This document shows positions 38,685-47,741 of a DNA stretch of 52,479 nt, in pieces; the stretch's first letter is position 1; each line of letters opens with the position of its first letter. The notes under the pieces were generated by a model. That model did no database searches. It had not been told where the DNA came from and saw nothing but the letters and a program-made list of their open reading frames with translations. A program made the position numbers and the translations under genes. The DNA comes from a virus, in the IMG/VR virus record IMGVR_UViG_3300027850_000083, positions 1 through 52,479 of that record. One strand, 5' to 3'.

Positions 38685-39535
38685 GTCTTGGCCCCGGCAC
38701 CGTCGTCCCTGCACCACCCGCAACACCACCGACCATCTCGCTGCTCACTGCGGCTGGAGGTGGCACCGAAGAAGCTGATCTTCGATGGGAGAACGGGATC
38801 GGCTTCGCTCCCGAGGGCTGCGGAAGCGGACAGGTTGTCTCGACATGCGCTGGGACGACGAAGACCGTTCCCGAGAACGCTGCGATCGAAGAGTGGGTCC
38901 CGTACGGACTCGTCGCTGCTGATCGCTGCTCTGCGTTCGGATGGCAATCACATGACTATGTCGCGCGCGCCACGCGCAAACTGCTGGCGTGTGAATCGAA
39001 GATGCTTGCGGGCGAGTTGTGGACTGCGCTCGTCGAGACCGCGAACGCCGACTACGCATTCATCAACGCTGCTGAGCTGATCACCGCTGTCTGGTCACCG
39101 ACTGCTGCCATCGCGCAGCTCGAACAGGCCAGTGGCGGAACGTGTGGATGTGGCGGTCGCAAGATGATCCACATGCGCCCACGGATCTTCGAGCGGATTC
39201 TCGCTACTGCTCCATCAATGCTCCGCCGTGAAGGCAACCGGTGGCTCACGGGGATGGACAGCATCATCGTTCCCGACTACGGCTACCCCGGCACCGGTCC
39301 TGGCGCCGCCGCCGCCACTGTTCTTGCCGTCAACGCTGCGACCGAGTTCATCTACATCACCAACCCCGTGGATGTTCGGCATGGTCCGGTTGATCCGTTC
39401 CCTGGAACGCTCGGTGAAGCGATGGACCGAGCGACGAACACCGTCACGTACTACGCCGAGCGAATTGGCGTTGCGTCCTACGACGTGTGCTGCGCGTACG
39501 CCATCGAAGTCAACCCAACTCTGACCGTAGCGTGA
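38681..39535 (+). CDS. Virion (head-associated) protein, 284 aa
   Basis: The N-terminal part has RWENGIGFAPEGCGSG and the body has ADRCSAFGWQSHDYVARATRKLLACES, conserved patterns that I recall from actinophage head-gene clusters. The last third (GTLGEAMDRATNTVTYYAERIGVASYDVCCAYAI, described here by its features: helix then strand pair) resembles the end of HK97-fold shells, so it might be a minor capsid paralogue. It directly follows the capsid terminator and precedes the connector. Confidence 0.6.
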   Translation: MSLGPGTVVPAPPATPPTISLLTAAGGGTEEADLRWENGIGFAPEGCGSGQVVSTCAGTTKTVPENAAIEEWVPYGLVAADRCSAFGWQSHDYVARATRKLLACESKMLAGELWTALVETANADYAFINAAELITAVWSPTAAIAQLEQASGGTCGCGGRKMIHMRPRIFERILATAPSMLRREGNRWLTGMDSIIVPDYGYPGTGPGAAAATVLAVNAATEFIYITNPVDVRHGPVDPFPGTLGEAMDRATNTVTYYAERIGVASYDVCCAYAIEVNPTLTVA

Positions 39536-39539
39536 TTCG

Positions 39540-40322
39540 ATGAGCGCGTTTCTGCTCGCGAACGCGTGCAGCCCGTGGACAGACGTCGAAAGCGTACGCG
39601 GCTGTTGCGGAGGAGTCGCCACCACCAACGACGATGTCGTCGAAGACTCAATCAATCTCGCGACAGATCTGCTCTTCACTCTCTCGGGCAAGCAGTTTCC
39701 CGGAACTTGCACCGAGACAATCCGTCCTTGCACGACGGGCCAGACATGCTTCTACGCATGGTGGCTGCGCGATCCCGATTCGTTTCCACTACGAGTGTGC
39801 GGGTGTGCATGGACTCCGCAGCGCGACCTCGGGAAATGGCCGGTCACCGACGTGACCGAAGTGCTGATCGACGGCGTCGTTCTCGCGCCGTCGAAGTACC
39901 GCATCGATGAGTACCGCTACCTCGTGCGCATGGCCGGACCAGCACCCGACTACGTGAACGATGGCTGGCCGCGGTGCCAACATCTCGATCGACCGACGAC
40001 CGAAGAAGGAACGTGGAGCGTCACGTTCGAGTACGGACTGGCAGTGTCTGCGGGCGCTGAATCAGCCGTGCGCACGCTCGCTTGCGAACTGGTGAAGGCA
40101 TGCACACCAGGGACCAACTGCGAACTTCCGGGGCGTGCGACTCGGGTCGATCGTCAAGGCGTCAGCGTCACGCTGATGGATCCCAACCTGCTCGCTCAGG
40201 GACTCACCGGGCTCTACCTGGTCGACCTCTGGCTCAAGGCCGTCAATCCCGATGGGCATCGAGGCTCCGCTCGCATTTGGAGTCCCGATCTCTCCGTGGG
40301 CGGACGTCGGGCAGGGACGTGA
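39540..40322 (+). CDS. Head-to-tail connector (adaptor) protein
   Basis: A 260-residue protein. LATDLLFTLSGKQFPG near the N-terminus, RPC and WP-CQ cysteine-containing loops, VLIDGVVLAPSKYRID, then FEYGLAVSAGAESAVRTLACELVKAC and LYLVDLWLKAVNP match the actinophage head-tail adaptor family. It would form a ring beneath the portal. It is placed between capsid and tail genes as expected. Confidence 0.75.
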   Translation: MSAFLLANACSPWTDVESVRGCCGGVATTNDDVVEDSINLATDLLFTLSGKQFPGTCTETIRPCTTGQTCFYAWWLRDPDSFPLRVCGCAWTPQRDLGKWPVTDVTEVLIDGVVLAPSKYRIDEYRYLVRMAGPAPDYVNDGWPRCQHLDRPTTEEGTWSVTFEYGLAVSAGAESAVRTLACELVKACTPGTNCELPGRATRVDRQGVSVTLMDPNLLAQGLTGLYLVDLWLKAVNPDGHRGSARIWSPDLSVGGRRAGT

Positions 40323-40362
40323 GAAACAGCTCGGCGAAACCATTCGCCGCCAAAGTCGGAAG

Positions 40363-40370
40363 GTAGGTTC
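40363..40370 (+). promoter_or_regulatory. Promoter core GTAGGTTC, leaderless start at 40376
   Basis: TAGGTT (40364-40369) ends six bases before the ATG at 40376; no ribosome binding site is present. It matches GTANNNTC found before other late genes. Confidence 0.5.
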
Positions 40371-40375
40371 GCTAC

Positions 40376-41044
40376 ATGGCTCAGACAGGGTGTTTCCAGT
40401 CGTTCATGGTGTGCGCCATGCGGGTCGGGCGTCTCAGCGCCACTGGGACCCCCATGACGGGCGCCGAGATGGGTTACGTCGCCAAGGCTCCGGTCGAAGT
40501 GACGATGACGCCTGACTACCAGGCGGGCGTCGAGCTGACGTCGGAGAACGGATGCGGTTCGCTGTGCGGGTACTTCAAGGCGCCCGACCAGCTCAAGAAG
40601 TACGACATCTCCTTCACGTTGTGCGACCTCGACGCCGAGCTGATCAACATCCTCACCTCGGACGAAGCCGAAGTCATCACGGCGGGAGGCAACTCGATCG
40701 GGTACGCATTCCCACGGGCGACGTCGTGCTCGGGAGCTGCTGCACCGAACGGAGTGTCGCTGGAGTTCTGGTCGCGTCGTTGGGACGCTTGCTCGACGCC
40801 GTCGGGCAACGAGGGTCTCTACTGGCGCTGGTCGCTTCCGCGTGCGTACCTGAACGTCGGGGCGATCACGTTGGGCAACGACTTCCTCAAGGTGCCGATC
40901 GAAGGCTTCCTCCAGGAGAACGGCAACTGGAACCGCGGACCGTTCGGGGACTTCCCCATCGGTGGTGCGCCACTGCTCGCCGTCGGTGCCGTCACCGAAG
41001 ACGACGCGTTGCCGACCGTCGAGTGTGGCTGGGTCAGCGTCTGA
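40376..41044 (+). CDS. Probable major tail tube protein
   Basis: A 222-residue protein. MRVGRLSATGTPMTGAEMGYV, then PVEVTMTPDYQAGVELTSENGCGSLCG and the LCDLDAELINILTS segment follow the layout of actinophage tail-tube proteins (two beta sheets, cysteine-bearing loop). The last 60 residues (LPRAYLNVGAITLGNDFLKVPIEGFLQEN) form the second sheet. It is present in hundreds of copies, fitting its own promoter candidate. Confidence 0.7.
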   Translation: MAQTGCFQSFMVCAMRVGRLSATGTPMTGAEMGYVAKAPVEVTMTPDYQAGVELTSENGCGSLCGYFKAPDQLKKYDISFTLCDLDAELINILTSDEAEVITAGGNSIGYAFPRATSCSGAAAPNGVSLEFWSRRWDACSTPSGNEGLYWRWSLPRAYLNVGAITLGNDFLKVPIEGFLQENGNWNRGPFGDFPIGGAPLLAVGAVTEDDALPTVECGWVSV

Positions 41045-41062
41045 TCGAAGGGTGATCGCCCG

Positions 41063-41476
41063 GTGATCAACGGGCTGCGTGAGATCGTTGAGGAGTACGC
41101 CTCGGCCGTTGTTCGTGAAGCGGCCGAGGCACTTCTCGATGCGGCCGAAGAAGCTGCACCCGAAGACAGTGGTGATCTCAAAGCGTCTCGACGAGGCCCC
41201 GAGTACGCGGACACGGGGACATCACGCATCACGGCGCTCATCTTCTTCGACGCCGAGTACGCGACGTACACCGACGAAGGGACGGAGCCGCACCAGATCC
41301 GCGCCAAGAACTACGAGTTCCTGCGCTTCCAGTGGGAGAACGGCCCGGACACAATGCGATCGCCGGACGGGTTCTTCTACTTCAAAGAGGTCAACCACCC
41401 CGGCACCACGGGGACCAAGTGGTTCACTGAGACAGTCGAGAAGTGGATGGACTTCGTGCAGGAAGCAGCTCAATGA
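41063..41476 (+). CDS. Tail completion / HK97 gp10-like protein
   Basis: A 137-residue protein. APEDSGDLKASRRG, YATYTDEGTEPHQIRAKN, then VNHPGTTGTKWFTETV match the gp10-like family of head-tail joining proteins. It starts at GTG 41063 and its stop overlaps the next start (ATGA). It should form a ring linking the connector to the tail tube. Confidence 0.75.
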   Translation: MINGLREIVEEYASAVVREAAEALLDAAEEAAPEDSGDLKASRRGPEYADTGTSRITALIFFDAEYATYTDEGTEPHQIRAKNYEFLRFQWENGPDTMRSPDGFFYFKEVNHPGTTGTKWFTETVEKWMDFVQEAAQ

Positions 41477-42030
41477 CGACGACCGTGCGCACGCTCGACA
41501 AGGATCAGCTCGGAGACTTCCTCACGCACGTGCTCGACACTGCTGTCCGCTTCCTGGAGCGCAACGACATCCCGGTTCCCGATCGGCGCATCATCAGCCA
41601 CACCGATCCTCCGGCCGACTGCTGCGACCTGCTCGCCGTCAGCTACGAGTTCGGAAAGCCGACGACGCAGGCGCCGCTCCCGCAATTCGCCGGGCTCCAG
41701 TGTGCGGCGCGCACGGCGATCTCGATCACGGTCACGATCATGCGTTGCGCTCCCAGCCTGCATGACGGGACATCAGTCGCAGCGGTGACGCCAACGGCCG
41801 AAGAGCTGAGCAACTCGGCGCTGGAGCTGGCTCAAGATGCGTGGGTGCTGTTCGAAGAGTTCCTCGAAGCGTTGGTGCGCGGCACGATCTTCAACGACTG
41901 TGACAACTGCTGCCAGAACGGCGGGTGCCAAGTGACGAGCTTCGCCGGAGTCAACCCGATCTCCCCCCGTGGCGGATGCGCTGGGAACAGGCTGACGTTC
42001 TCCGTGACGATGGACCCGGTTCGGAGCTAA
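41473..42030 (+). CDS. Tail terminator-like protein
   Basis: A 185-residue protein with PDRRIISHTDPPADCCDLLAVS near the N-terminus and CAARTAISITVTIMRC in the middle, patterns of actinophage tail terminators. The last third has a cysteine-rich loop (FNDCDNCCQNGGCQ) and GGCAGNRLTFSVTM. It stops tail-tube growth and joins the tail to the head. The stop is followed by TAAGGT, a possible -10 box for the chaperone genes. Confidence 0.7.
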   Translation: MTTTVRTLDKDQLGDFLTHVLDTAVRFLERNDIPVPDRRIISHTDPPADCCDLLAVSYEFGKPTTQAPLPQFAGLQCAARTAISITVTIMRCAPSLHDGTSVAAVTPTAEELSNSALELAQDAWVLFEEFLEALVRGTIFNDCDNCCQNGGCQVTSFAGVNPISPRGGCAGNRLTFSVTMDPVRS

Positions 42031-42071
42031 GGTGCCGATCGTTCAGCGGGCGCTACGGGGAGAGAGGCACA

Positions 42072-42461
42072 TTGGCCGACGACTTCGACCTACGGCGAGA
42101 CGGCACAGCCGTCTTCAAGTTTCAGCACAACGAGAACGAGGTCACTCGAACACTCCGCCGACCAGTCCTAGAGGAGTACCGGGATCTGACCGGCGATCTG
42201 ATGGATCTGCGGGACGATCTCGCAGAGGACATGCGCCCGGAAACTGGCGACACCGAACTGGAAATAGCAGCTCGGGTGAACCGCGCCCAGCTCGAACGCC
42301 AACAAGACCGGATGCTGGATTGGCTCCGCAAGGTCTTCTCGGCGCTCGGCAACGAGCCACTGCCCGAGATCGGGTTGCCCCCGTGGATCATGTCTCCCGA
42401 GGTGGCGACCGATCTGATCAGCCACTGGCAGTCCGTCCCTTCTCGCCGTGGAGGCAAGTAG
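42072..42461 (+). CDS. Tail assembly chaperone (G-type)
   Basis: A 129-residue, highly charged helical protein directly upstream of the tape measure pair, as in lambda gpG. It contains EEYRDLTGDLMDLRDDLAEDM and WLRKVFSALGNEPLPEIGLPPW, typical of this group. The TTG at 42072 has GGGGAGAGAGG upstream; it is the only start with a ribosome binding site. The C-terminus (SVPSRRGGK) ends where a -1 frame opens into the T-type extension. Confidence 0.75.
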   Translation: MADDFDLRRDGTAVFKFQHNENEVTRTLRRPVLEEYRDLTGDLMDLRDDLAEDMRPETGDTELEIAARVNRAQLERQQDRMLDWLRKVFSALGNEPLPEIGLPPWIMSPEVATDLISHWQSVPSRRGGK

Positions 42462-42862
42462 CGGGCGAAGGCCCCTCCGAGCCTCCCGTCCCGATCACCA
42501 CCGATGACCCGCTCTACCCATTGCGAGAAGTCGGCGTGCTCTTCCAGTGCGCCTTGGTGTACCGCGAGCTGGTGAAGATCAACATCGCTCCACCCGTGGT
42601 CGACAAGATGGAGTTGTGGCAGATCGCTGCGCTCATGGGTGATCGGGCGAGCGAGGGCGACAGTGTTCCAGCGAACGCTCCGCCAGGATCACCACCATCT
42701 GTTGCGCCAACTGGCACACTGACAGGCGACGCTCTGCTCGAAGCGCGTGTGCGAGCTGCACGGGAAGGCCGAGAGTTGGACGTCGAGTCCATCGCTGGGT
42801 TCACGCCGGAGAGCATGGTCGCCCAGTTCCGTCAACGGGCTGTTGACCGGAGAACGCAGTAA
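42437..42862 (+). CDS. Tail assembly chaperone, T-type -1 frame extension
   Basis: The -1 frame relative to 42072 is open across the end of the G-type gene and continues to 42862 with good coding character: ITTDDPLYPLREVGVLFQCALVY, then PPVVDKMELWQIAALMGD and a C-terminal helix with ESMVAQFRQRAVDRR. It lacks a good start codon near its beginning, so translation by programmed -1 frameshift, as in lambda G-T, is likely. The exact site is not clear: C-CCT-TCT at 42437-42443 permits only one of the two tRNAs to re-pair. The stop overlaps the tape measure start (TAATG). Confidence 0.6.
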   Translation, partial: PFSPWRQVAGEGPSEPPVPITTDDPLYPLREVGVLFQCALVYRELVKINIAPPVVDKMELWQIAALMGDRASEGDSVPANAPPGSPPSVAPTGTLTGDALLEARVRAAREGRELDVESIAGFTPESMVAQFRQRAVDRRTQ

Positions 42863-45800
42863 TGGCTTCCGCTGAGGGTGAACTCGAACTCGATATCCAG
42901 CCAGCGCTCGATGCGCTGGACAAGCTCGATGAAGCTTTCAACGAGATCGTCTCGAACTTCGGCGACACCCTCGCGAAGACTCTCGACGATGTCTTCGATG
43001 AAGCTCTTCGATCACTCGACTCTGGGTTTGACTCGTCTGTCAACGCGTTCGCAACGTCGCTCTCGGAAACCTTCGATTCGATCAGCACTCAACCGATCGA
43101 GTTGACGATCAGCGATGGGGCGCTGCAAGAATCGCTCACCGAACAGATCAATGACGCGATCCAACCGTCACAGTTCGACCCGATCGAGTTGACAGTCAAC
43201 GAAGATTTGCTCGTAGCTAGCATCAGCGACGCTATCGAGTTTGCCGTCAACGATCCGGTCACACTGTTGATCGACGAAGACGCACTCAGCGAGAGTTTGG
43301 CCTCAGCGTTTGAATCAGCGATCAGCGAAGCGACTGGTGGCATAGATGCAGCGGCCGGAGCCGGAAGTCAGAGTCTCTTCGATCAGTTCGCTGGAGCTGG
43401 CGGGATTGCTTCTGGACTGCTCGACACCGGAGCAGCGGCAACGATTGCGACGAGGCAGATCAATGGGACAGCAATAGCAACCACAGGTCTTGCCACCGCA
43501 TCTGCTGGAGCAACGGGGGCGTTCGGTGCGCTGATCACGCGAGCGGTCCCTGGGCTTGCGGTATTCACTGGCGTCACGCTCGCTGTGAAGTCTCTCGCTG
43601 AACGCGCTGAACAAGCGCAGCTCTCCAACGAGCGGTTGAACAGTGTGCTCGGCAAGAGCGCTGCTGCGTTCGACAACATCACCATCGGCACCGTCACGAA
43701 GTCGTTGGCGGAGTTCAACAAGCAGACCGGTTCTAGTGGAACTCAACTGCGGTTGGCGATTGCGAACTTCGCTCAGCTTGGTGTGTCCGCAGGTAAATCG
43801 CAGGGGCAAGTGGCGAACCAGACCAAGGGACTCATCGCTCTGTCACAGACGTTGTCGGTCTCGAACCCGTCGCTCGGAACTGCTGATCGCATCTTCACGC
43901 AACTCCAGCGCGGGCTCGCGCGAGGTGGACCGATCTTGAACCGGTTCGGCATCTCGCTCACCCGTGCGCAGATTCAGCAGGAAGCGTTCAACCAGACTGG
44001 AAAGACGACCGTCAGGGAACTCACGCAGTATGAACTGGCGGTAGCTGGTTCAACGCTTGCTACAGGTCAGCTCGGGAAGGAGTTCGCGAACTTTGACGAG
44101 AACTCGAAGTCGACCACGGTCCGACTACGCGCTCTCCGTCAAGAAATCGCCGCGGGACTGACAGTGGCGGCAGCACCATTGCTTGAACCGTTCTCGAAGA
44201 TCGTCGAATCGCTGACACCAATCGGAGTTGCGATCTCGAAGATCTTCGTTGGTCTTCTCGCTGCTGTTGTGCCGATCGCTGCGGCGATCGCGGTAGCACT
44301 GGCTGGGATCATCAAGGCGTTTGAGCCGTTTCAGGATGACTTCTTCAAGGGCGTCACCGACGGGATCAAGGAGTTCTCTCGCGCTGTGGACGGAGCCATC
44401 AGCGGCATCACGGGGGCACTCACACCAGCGTTGAAGCAACTCGACACTGTCCTGGGGACGGGCTTCTTCGGTGCGATTCTCAAGGACTTCGGCAAGTTCG
44501 TTGGGTTCGCCGGTGGCGCTGCTGTGTCGGTCCTTCTTCTCAAGGGTGCGTTCGCACTTCTGATTCCGGTGGTCGGCAAACTCCCCGCACTGTTCGCGTT
44601 GATCTCGAAGAATCCTCTTGTGGTCGGCATCACCGCTGCGGCCATTGCAGTCTCATTCCTGACATCGAAGGTCGAGTTCCTCGACGACCTTCTCGGAGGA
44701 GACGCAAGCACGACGATCATCATCACTGCGGCAGCGTTCCTCGGGTTGACTCAAGTTCTTGGGTTCTTGGCACCAGCACTCGTTGCGGCTACTCAGGCCG
44801 TGCTCGGGTTCAGTGCGGCGACGCGCGTGGCGGCAGCGCTCGCTGGTCCGATCGGCATAGCGCTCGCTGCTGCCGGAGCGCTCGCTATCGGCTTCGGGTT
44901 GTTCGGTGGGAGTGCGAAGGAAGCGAGCACCGACACCGCTGAGTTGTCCGACCAGATCTTCAAGGTGGGGAAGACATCGGCGAACGCTCTCCCATCGGTC
45001 GAAGCGCTGACCGAGAACATCGCGAAGTTCATCACCAAGAGTGGAGAAGCCAAAGGGTTGCGCGACTACTCCGACGGGTTGAACCGAATTGGTGTCTCGC
45101 AAGCTGATGTGGTCAAGGCGATCATCAACGGATCGTCCGCTCTCCCGCTCTTCGACAAGCGGATCAGCGAGTCGAAAGCTAGGGAGGTCATTGGGAGTCT
45201 CAACGAGGTCTTGCGCGAATCGCTCGACGAAACGCTAACTCTTAGGGACGCCGCTAACCAACTAGGAATATCGTACGAGACTGTCAGAGCGGCGCAGGAC
45301 CGGCTATCTCCGGGCGCAGATGCCGGAGTGCAGTCGTACAAGAAAACACGCGAAGCAGTTCGTGGCGCTGCCGACGCGACGCTGGCACAAGGTGTTGCGC
45401 TTGATTTGATCACGCTGAAAGAAGCCAACAACATCAAGGGGACGAGAAATCGTCTCATCGCTGCGCAGAAGGTGAAGGTAGCGATCCAGGAGCAGGCTGC
45501 TGCAACCGAGATCGCATCTCAGGTCGAGGCGGTGCAGAACCAGCAACAGTCGATCACCACGTCGGCGCTCGGAAAGCATGCGGATGCGTGGCGATTCCTT
45601 GCGGCCAACATCGCAACGGGGGCCACGACTCTCGCTGATGCCGCGACAGTGTCGGCACAGTTCGGTATCGGCGTGCAGGACGTGTCGAAGTTCATCGACC
45701 AGGTGAATCAGAGCCTTGACGCGTTTGTGCAAGCGGCGCTCTCGAAACTCCCAACTGTGTCTGACGCTCTGAACGCGTTGGGAAACCCGGCCGGTCTGCA

Positions 45801-47274
45801 AGAGGCTGTTACCTCTGCTCAAGAGGATCTCGCGAAGCTGAGTAGTAACGCTGATTCGACGGCCGAAGAGATCGGAGCGGCAAACCAGAAGGTCATCGAC
45901 GCCCAAGAAGCGCTGAAACGCAGCATCGATCCACAGGCGTTCGTCGATCAACTGCTCAAGCAGCAAGCAGAGGTCGGAAAGTTCCTCGACAACATCGCGG
46001 AACTCTCTGCACGCGGGAACAGGAAGTTGGCGCAGTTTCTCGCAGAACAAGGACCATCTGCGGCTGGGCAAGCGCAGGCGTTCATTGACGCTGGGAAAGA
46101 CGCTGCGGTAGTGAAGGCTGCTGAAGATTCTCTCGGTCCCGCAGGGGATGCGCTCACCGCACGGGCGAAAGAGATCTACAAGCAGGTCGGTGTTGTCTCC
46201 GTCGATGGTGCAACTCAAGCGTCGGGGATGTACGGAATCCAATTCGTCAACGGCATCGCGACAGCGACAGCGACTGGTGTCGGTGCAATCGCTCCCGCTA
46301 TCGACAATGGACTTGGTGCAGCGCTCGTTGCGGCTGCGGAAGCTGGGATCAAGATTCGCAAGGCAACAGCAGGTGACGTTTCGTTGCTCCCCGCTGACCT
46401 CGCGCAGATCCTCATCGACTCTGGCGTCGCTGTGAAGCTCAGCTCGGCCACGGTCATCGACGCTGCTGGGAACGCCAGCGAGCGGACCCAGGTCAAGTTC
46501 AAGGAGAACTTCAATCCAGCGACCGCCGTGGCAGATGGCATGGGGAAGATCCCTTCCGCAATCACTGAGCAGCAAGCTCCGGCAGAGGCCGCGGCAGCAA
46601 CAGTGGGAACAGCAGTCGGCAAGAAGCTCACCGTCACGGTCGCAAGCGGAATCCACGACAACCGAAGCGTGATTCGCGAAGCTGCTGAGCATGATCTCTC
46701 GGTAGCACTCCGCAACTCCACGGGGGTAGCGACACTGCAAGGGGTCGCTCTTGGATTCGCCATCGACTCTGGGATCGCGGCAGGAATCCTGATCAACGCC
46801 GGAGTCGTCAACGCTGCGGGGAAGGCGTTGATCGCCGGGCTCGACAAGAATGTCCGCAAGCTCTTGGGCATCGCATCACCGTCGAGGGTGATGGCCGACC
46901 GGGTGGGCTCGCCCATCGCGCAGGGCATCGCTCTCGGGATCCGCGAAGCGACCCCTGACGTGATCTCGGCCATCAACGACCTGAACAGCGCTGCGCTGAA
47001 CGCAACGCTGGCTGGGAGCGTGGGACAGGTCTCTTTGGACACGCCTCAGGTGAGCCTCGCGGGCGCTGTAGCGGGCAACGCCGTGGGAACGGCAGCGGGT
47101 GTCATAGGATCCGGCCCTGGATTAGCTCCGGCGACGGGCGGGGTCGGGCTGGCTGGAGTGACCGGTGGCGTCAACATCGAGAACCTCAACGTGACGGGCG
47201 TGAAGAACGAGGTCCAGGCAGGCTTCGAAGCCGCACGCCAGCTCCGGGCCGAATCGTTCCGGAGTGGGCGCTGA
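42862..47274 (+). CDS. Tape measure protein
   Basis: A 1470-residue tail length-determining protein, the longest gene. The N-terminus is helical with short repeats (ELTISDGALQESLTEQI, ELTVNEDLLVASISDAI, TLLIDEDALSESLASAF), several hydrophobic segments lie between about 450 and 690, and the C-terminus has LGIASPSRVMADRVGSPIAQGIALGI, the classic tape measure tail motif. At 0.15 nm per residue the tail would be about 220 nm, typical of siphoviruses. Residues about 790-815 resemble a helix-turn-helix and are encoded with unusually rare codons. The ATG overlaps the chaperone stop. Confidence 0.9.
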   Translation: MASAEGELELDIQPALDALDKLDEAFNEIVSNFGDTLAKTLDDVFDEALRSLDSGFDSSVNAFATSLSETFDSISTQPIELTISDGALQESLTEQINDAIQPSQFDPIELTVNEDLLVASISDAIEFAVNDPVTLLIDEDALSESLASAFESAISEATGGIDAAAGAGSQSLFDQFAGAGGIASGLLDTGAAATIATRQINGTAIATTGLATASAGATGAFGALITRAVPGLAVFTGVTLAVKSLAERAEQAQLSNERLNSVLGKSAAAFDNITIGTVTKSLAEFNKQTGSSGTQLRLAIANFAQLGVSAGKSQGQVANQTKGLIALSQTLSVSNPSLGTADRIFTQLQRGLARGGPILNRFGISLTRAQIQQEAFNQTGKTTVRELTQYELAVAGSTLATGQLGKEFANFDENSKSTTVRLRALRQEIAAGLTVAAAPLLEPFSKIVESLTPIGVAISKIFVGLLAAVVPIAAAIAVALAGIIKAFEPFQDDFFKGVTDGIKEFSRAVDGAISGITGALTPALKQLDTVLGTGFFGAILKDFGKFVGFAGGAAVSVLLLKGAFALLIPVVGKLPALFALISKNPLVVGITAAAIAVSFLTSKVEFLDDLLGGDASTTIIITAAAFLGLTQVLGFLAPALVAATQAVLGFSAATRVAAALAGPIGIALAAAGALAIGFGLFGGSAKEASTDTAELSDQIFKVGKTSANALPSVEALTENIAKFITKSGEAKGLRDYSDGLNRIGVSQADVVKAIINGSSALPLFDKRISESKAREVIGSLNEVLRESLDETLTLRDAANQLGISYETVRAAQDRLSPGADAGVQSYKKTREAVRGAADATLAQGVALDLITLKEANNIKGTRNRLIAAQKVKVAIQEQAAATEIASQVEAVQNQQQSITTSALGKHADAWRFLAANIATGATTLADAATVSAQFGIGVQDVSKFIDQVNQSLDAFVQAALSKLPTVSDALNALGNPAGLQEAVTSAQEDLAKLSSNADSTAEEIGAANQKVIDAQEALKRSIDPQAFVDQLLKQQAEVGKFLDNIAELSARGNRKLAQFLAEQGPSAAGQAQAFIDAGKDAAVVKAAEDSLGPAGDALTARAKEIYKQVGVVSVDGATQASGMYGIQFVNGIATATATGVGAIAPAIDNGLGAALVAAAEAGIKIRKATAGDVSLLPADLAQILIDSGVAVKLSSATVIDAAGNASERTQVKFKENFNPATAVADGMGKIPSAITEQQAPAEAAAATVGTAVGKKLTVTVASGIHDNRSVIREAAEHDLSVALRNSTGVATLQGVALGFAIDSGIAAGILINAGVVNAAGKALIAGLDKNVRKLLGIASPSRVMADRVGSPIAQGIALGIREATPDVISAINDLNSAALNATLAGSVGQVSLDTPQVSLAGAVAGNAVGTAAGVIGSGPGLAPATGGVGLAGVTGGVNIENLNVTGVKNEVQAGFEAARQLRAESFRSGR

Positions 47275-47741
47275 TGGCCGGGCTCAACTGCACTGGTTGC
47301 GGTGGCGAGTTGGTGATCGAGGGCTTCGAAATGAACACGGCTGCGTGGTGCCTGGTCGATCTGGTCCCGCTCTGGTTCAACACCGAGACCCGTGGCAGCA
47401 ACGTGCTCATCCCCGGAGCCAGCGGCCAGCGGGCTTACCCGATCCGTGTTGATGAGACTCGTCACTCGCTTCCGATGATCATCACCGGCGAGGTCAATGA
47501 GTTCTGCGTTCTCTACAATGACCCGATGATCGGACTGGAAACCAATCTCGCTCTGATCGTCGCTGCTGTGGTGAACCCACCGGCAGCTCCTACCGCAACG
47601 CAGACGGCGACACTCACGCTTCCTTCGGGAGCAACGCGTACTGCGGAGATTCAAGTCAACGGACTCACACCGGGCGAGCATGTCGGTCCGTTGCTCAAAG
47701 CGACGTTCGACATCACCATCCCTCTGGGGAAGTTCTCGTGA
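47274..47741 (+). CDS. Minor tail protein (distal tail type)
   Basis: A 155-residue beta-rich protein starting MAGLNCTGCGGELVIEG and containing VNEFCVLYNDPMIGLETN and TATLTLPSG. Its location directly after the tape measure is that of the distal tail protein. A CxxC in the first ten residues may bind metal. I recall similar proteins in actinophages. Start overlaps the tape measure stop (TGATG). Confidence 0.65.
   Translation: MAGLNCTGCGGELVIEGFEMNTAAWCLVDLVPLWFNTETRGSNVLIPGASGQRAYPIRVDETRHSLPMIITGEVNEFCVLYNDPMIGLETNLALIVAAVVNPPAAPTATQTATLTLPSGATRTAEIQVNGLTPGEHVGPLLKATFDITIPLGKFS

Noticed and set aside
45304-46740. 478-codon minus-strand frame opposite the tape measure gene
   Set aside because: It is a shadow of GC-rich codons; its product is Cys/Arg-rich without domains, and the plus-strand tape measure is certain.
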